From assembly GCA_037034305.1 (NCBI GenBank), contig JBAGJY010000017.1, positions 62,001 through 126,000 of the forward strand: a stretch of 64,000 nt of DNA, written 5' to 3'. Source of the stretch: Streptantibioticus_A sp037034305. GTDB taxonomy: Bacteria > Actinomycetota > Actinomycetes > Streptomycetales > Streptomycetaceae. Each line of letters opens with the position of its first letter. Positions within the stretch are counted from its first letter, which is position 1. Positions 62,148 to 64,000 of this stretch are shown one piece after another. The notes beneath the pieces were generated by a model, which ran no database searches, had not been told where the DNA came from, and saw nothing but the letters and a program-made list of their open reading frames with translations. Position numbers and translations under genes: made by a program.

Positions 62148-63551
62148 ATGGCTGCGGTCCGCGCGGACACCGCCGATGTGGTCGTCGTGGGGCTCGGCCC
62201 CGGCGGGGAGGAGGCGGCCGGGCGGCTGGCCGAGGCGGGGCTCGATGTGGTGGGGGTGGACGAGGGCCTTGTGGGCGGCGAGTGCCCGTACTACGGCTGT
62301 ATTCCGTCCAAGATCATGGTGCGCTCGGCCGAGCTGCTGGCCGAGGGGCGGCGGATCCCCGGGCACGCCGGTACCGCGATGGTGCATCCGGACTGGCGCC
62401 CGCTGGCCCGGGCGGTACGGGAGGCCACCACCGACTGGGACGACAAGATCGCCGTGGACCGGCTGGCCGGGCGCGGCGTGCGGTTCCTGCGCGGTACCGG
62501 GCGGCTGACCGCCAGGGACGAGGTGACGGTCGCGGACGTCGACGGCGAGGAGACCGCGGTGCGGGCCCGGCAGGCGGTGGTGCTGGCGGTCGGCGGCGAA
62601 CCCGCGGTACCGCCGATTCCGGGGCTGGCCAGGACGCCGTACTGGACCAACCGGGACGCGGTACGGGCGCAGGAGGCGCCGCGTTCGCTGCTGGTGCTCG
62701 GCGGTGGGTCGATCGGGCTCGAACTCGGGCAGGCGTTCTGCCGGTTCGGCACCGCGGTCACCGTGGTCGAGGGCATGCAGCGGCTGCTGCCGCGCGAGGA
62801 GCCGGAGACGCACGAGCTGCTGCTGAAGGTGCTGACCGAGGACGGCATCGAGGTGCACACCGGCGCCCGGGTCGACTCGGTGGACCACCAGGAGGGCACC
62901 GGCTTCACCGCGTACTGCGGTCGCGGTGAACGGCTGACCGCCGACAGGCTGCTGGTGGCGACCGGGCGGCGCAGCGATCTGGCCAAGCTGGGCGCGCTCG
63001 CCATCGACGTGGACGACGAGGCGCCCGCCCTCCCGGTCGACGAGCGGCTGCGGGTGGTGCCGCCCACCAGTGGACGGCCCGGCATCTGGGCGCTGGGCGA
63101 TGTCACCGGCAAGGGCGCCTACACCCATGTGTCGATGTACCAGGCGGACGTGGTGGTGCGCGGCATCCTCGGCGAGGGCGGCCCGCCCGCCGCCTATCAC
63201 GCGGTGCCGCGGGTGACGTTCACCGATCCGGAGATCGGCGCGGTCGGACTGACCGAGGGGGAGGCCCGTGAGCGGGGACTGGTGGTGCGCACCGGGCTGG
63301 TGGAGCTGTCCGCCAGCGCCCGCGGTCTGGTCCACCAGGTCGGCAACGACGGCTTCGTCAAGGTGGTCGCGGACATGCTCAGCGGTGTACTGGTCGGCGG
63401 TACGACCGCCGGTCCGTACGGGGGCGAGGTGCTCGGCGCCCTGTCGGTGGCCGTGCACGGTCGCGTCCCGCTGTCGGTTCTGCGGGAGCAGATCTGGGCG
63501 TATCCGACGTTCCATCGGGCGATCGGCGACGCGTTGCGGCAGCTCGAATAG
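62148..63551 (+). CDS. FAD-dependent pyridine nucleotide-disulfide oxidoreductase (class I)
   Basis: A 467-residue flavoprotein related to dihydrolipoamide dehydrogenase and mercuric reductase. The FAD loop VVVVGLGPGGEEAAG is at about 11-25; the redox pair is in GGECPYYGCIPSK (CxxxxC); the NAD(P) loop is VLGGGSIGLELGQ. The C-terminal active base region, normally HPT with a following Glu, reads AYPTFHRAIGD, so it is probably not a true lipoamide dehydrogenase. A GAGGAGGA ribosome site precedes ATG 62148. Physiological substrate unknown. Confidence 0.87.
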   Translation: MAAVRADTADVVVVGLGPGGEEAAGRLAEAGLDVVGVDEGLVGGECPYYGCIPSKIMVRSAELLAEGRRIPGHAGTAMVHPDWRPLARAVREATTDWDDKIAVDRLAGRGVRFLRGTGRLTARDEVTVADVDGEETAVRARQAVVLAVGGEPAVPPIPGLARTPYWTNRDAVRAQEAPRSLLVLGGGSIGLELGQAFCRFGTAVTVVEGMQRLLPREEPETHELLLKVLTEDGIEVHTGARVDSVDHQEGTGFTAYCGRGERLTADRLLVATGRRSDLAKLGALAIDVDDEAPALPVDERLRVVPPTSGRPGIWALGDVTGKGAYTHVSMYQADVVVRGILGEGGPPAAYHAVPRVTFTDPEIGAVGLTEGEARERGLVVRTGLVELSASARGLVHQVGNDGFVKVVADMLSGVLVGGTTAGPYGGEVLGALSVAVHGRVPLSVLREQIWAYPTFHRAIGDALRQLE

Positions 63552-63753
63552 CTGTTGCCGGGTTGCGGTCCGTCCTGGCACCGCCGGGCCGGGCCTGGCT
63601 TCGGAGCAAGCCCCCGGCGCCCCGGGCCGGAGCTTCGCGGCGGGCGTGGGCCGGGATCGCGCCAGTGATCGGTGGCGTCGCCTGTGTCGAGTAGGCAAAA
63701 TCGGGTTACCGACGGGTACACAAACACCGGCGTGAGCCGTAATCTCGCGTGGC

Positions 63754-64000
63754 ATGACGGACGCGCAGGAGATTTCCGCGAAGCCTCAACCCACGCCTGA
63801 GCAGACCTCCGGCAACCCGGTCGCCCCCGAGGGCGCCCGCGGCCCCGGCGATGTGGTCACCCCCGAACTGGTCGCCCGGCTCACCCGGGGCGTCGCGGGC
63901 AGTGGCCGTACCGCCAACCACACGCCCTTCACCGGCGAGCGGCTCGCCGAACTGCCGGAGTCGGGCCCCGAGGACATCACCGCCGCCTTCGAGGCGGCTC
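63754..64000 (+). CDS. gabD2: Succinate-semialdehyde dehydrogenase, N-terminal part (cut by window edge)
   Basis: An open frame from ATG 63754 to the window end (82 residues). After a Pro/Gln/Glu-rich leader it reads DVVTPELVARLTRGVAGSG, then TPFTGERLAELPES, which I recall as the N terminus of the actinobacterial GabD2 family. TAATCT at 63740-63745 ends 8 nt before the ATG and no ribosome site is visible, so it may be leaderless. Catalytic residues are outside the window. Confidence 0.75.
   Translation, partial: MTDAQEISAKPQPTPEQTSGNPVAPEGARGPGDVVTPELVARLTRGVAGSGRTANHTPFTGERLAELPESGPEDITAAFEAA

Overview
The window is GC-rich, uses many GTG starts, and carries a gene order typical of actinomycetes. 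The ribosomal proteins, the BldM and WhiD developmental regulators and the kinase cluster beside glpD point to the family Streptomycetaceae (Streptomyces or a close relative). This is inferred from protein similarity and synteny recalled from memory, not from a search. It is core chromosome: I see no rRNA, tRNA, CRISPR array, transposase or phage gene.

Region 1 (1-13.4 kb) runs from the end of rplP through the spc operon (rpmC to rplO), secY, adk, map, infA and rpmJ to the alpha operon (rpsM, rpsK, rpsD, rpoA, rplQ) and truA. A four-cysteine, zinc-type S4 gene sits inside the alpha operon; as far as I recall, typical Streptomyces keep a cysteine-free S4 elsewhere. Region 2 (13.5-19 kb) has a Pro-rich membrane protein, an ABC-F ATPase, a GT87-type membrane glycosyltransferase and the rplM-rpsI operon. 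Region 3 (19-30 kb) is mostly envelope precursor and cofactor supply: glmM, a minus-strand operon glmS-acpS-nnr-coaA, a secreted L,D-transpeptidase, alr, a lipase-like hydrolase and tsaE.

Region 4 (30-38 kb) holds tsaB-rimI-tsaD (tRNA t6A synthesis and S18 acetylation), small unknown genes, a THUMP-like methyltransferase, and groES-groL1 behind two CIRCE operators. The stretch from alr to the guaB genes closely parallels the Mycobacterium tuberculosis alr-tsa-groES/groEL1-whiB3-sigD-guaB2-guaB3 region. Region 5 (38-48 kb) contains an SDR, a MOSC gene bracketed by about 128-bp inverted repeats, a divergent aminotransferase/LysR pair, whiD, bldM (with a sigma-BldN-type promoter and a BldD-like box), a SigD-like sigma factor, guaB and guaB3.

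Region 6 (48-64 kb) is the most unusual. It has an MreB-like actin with a charged insertion of about 60 residues, a DUF6049-type membrane protein, a nucleotide-sugar dehydrogenase homologue without its catalytic cysteine, glpD, two receptor Ser/Thr kinases and a receptor pseudokinase that shares a sensor domain with the first kinase. It ends with an alpha/beta hydrolase with a cysteine nucleophile, a flavoprotein disulfide oxidoreductase and the start of gabD2. Intergenic gaps carry a dispersed element of about 95-130 bp (five copies) and a second class of very GC-rich low-complexity repeats.
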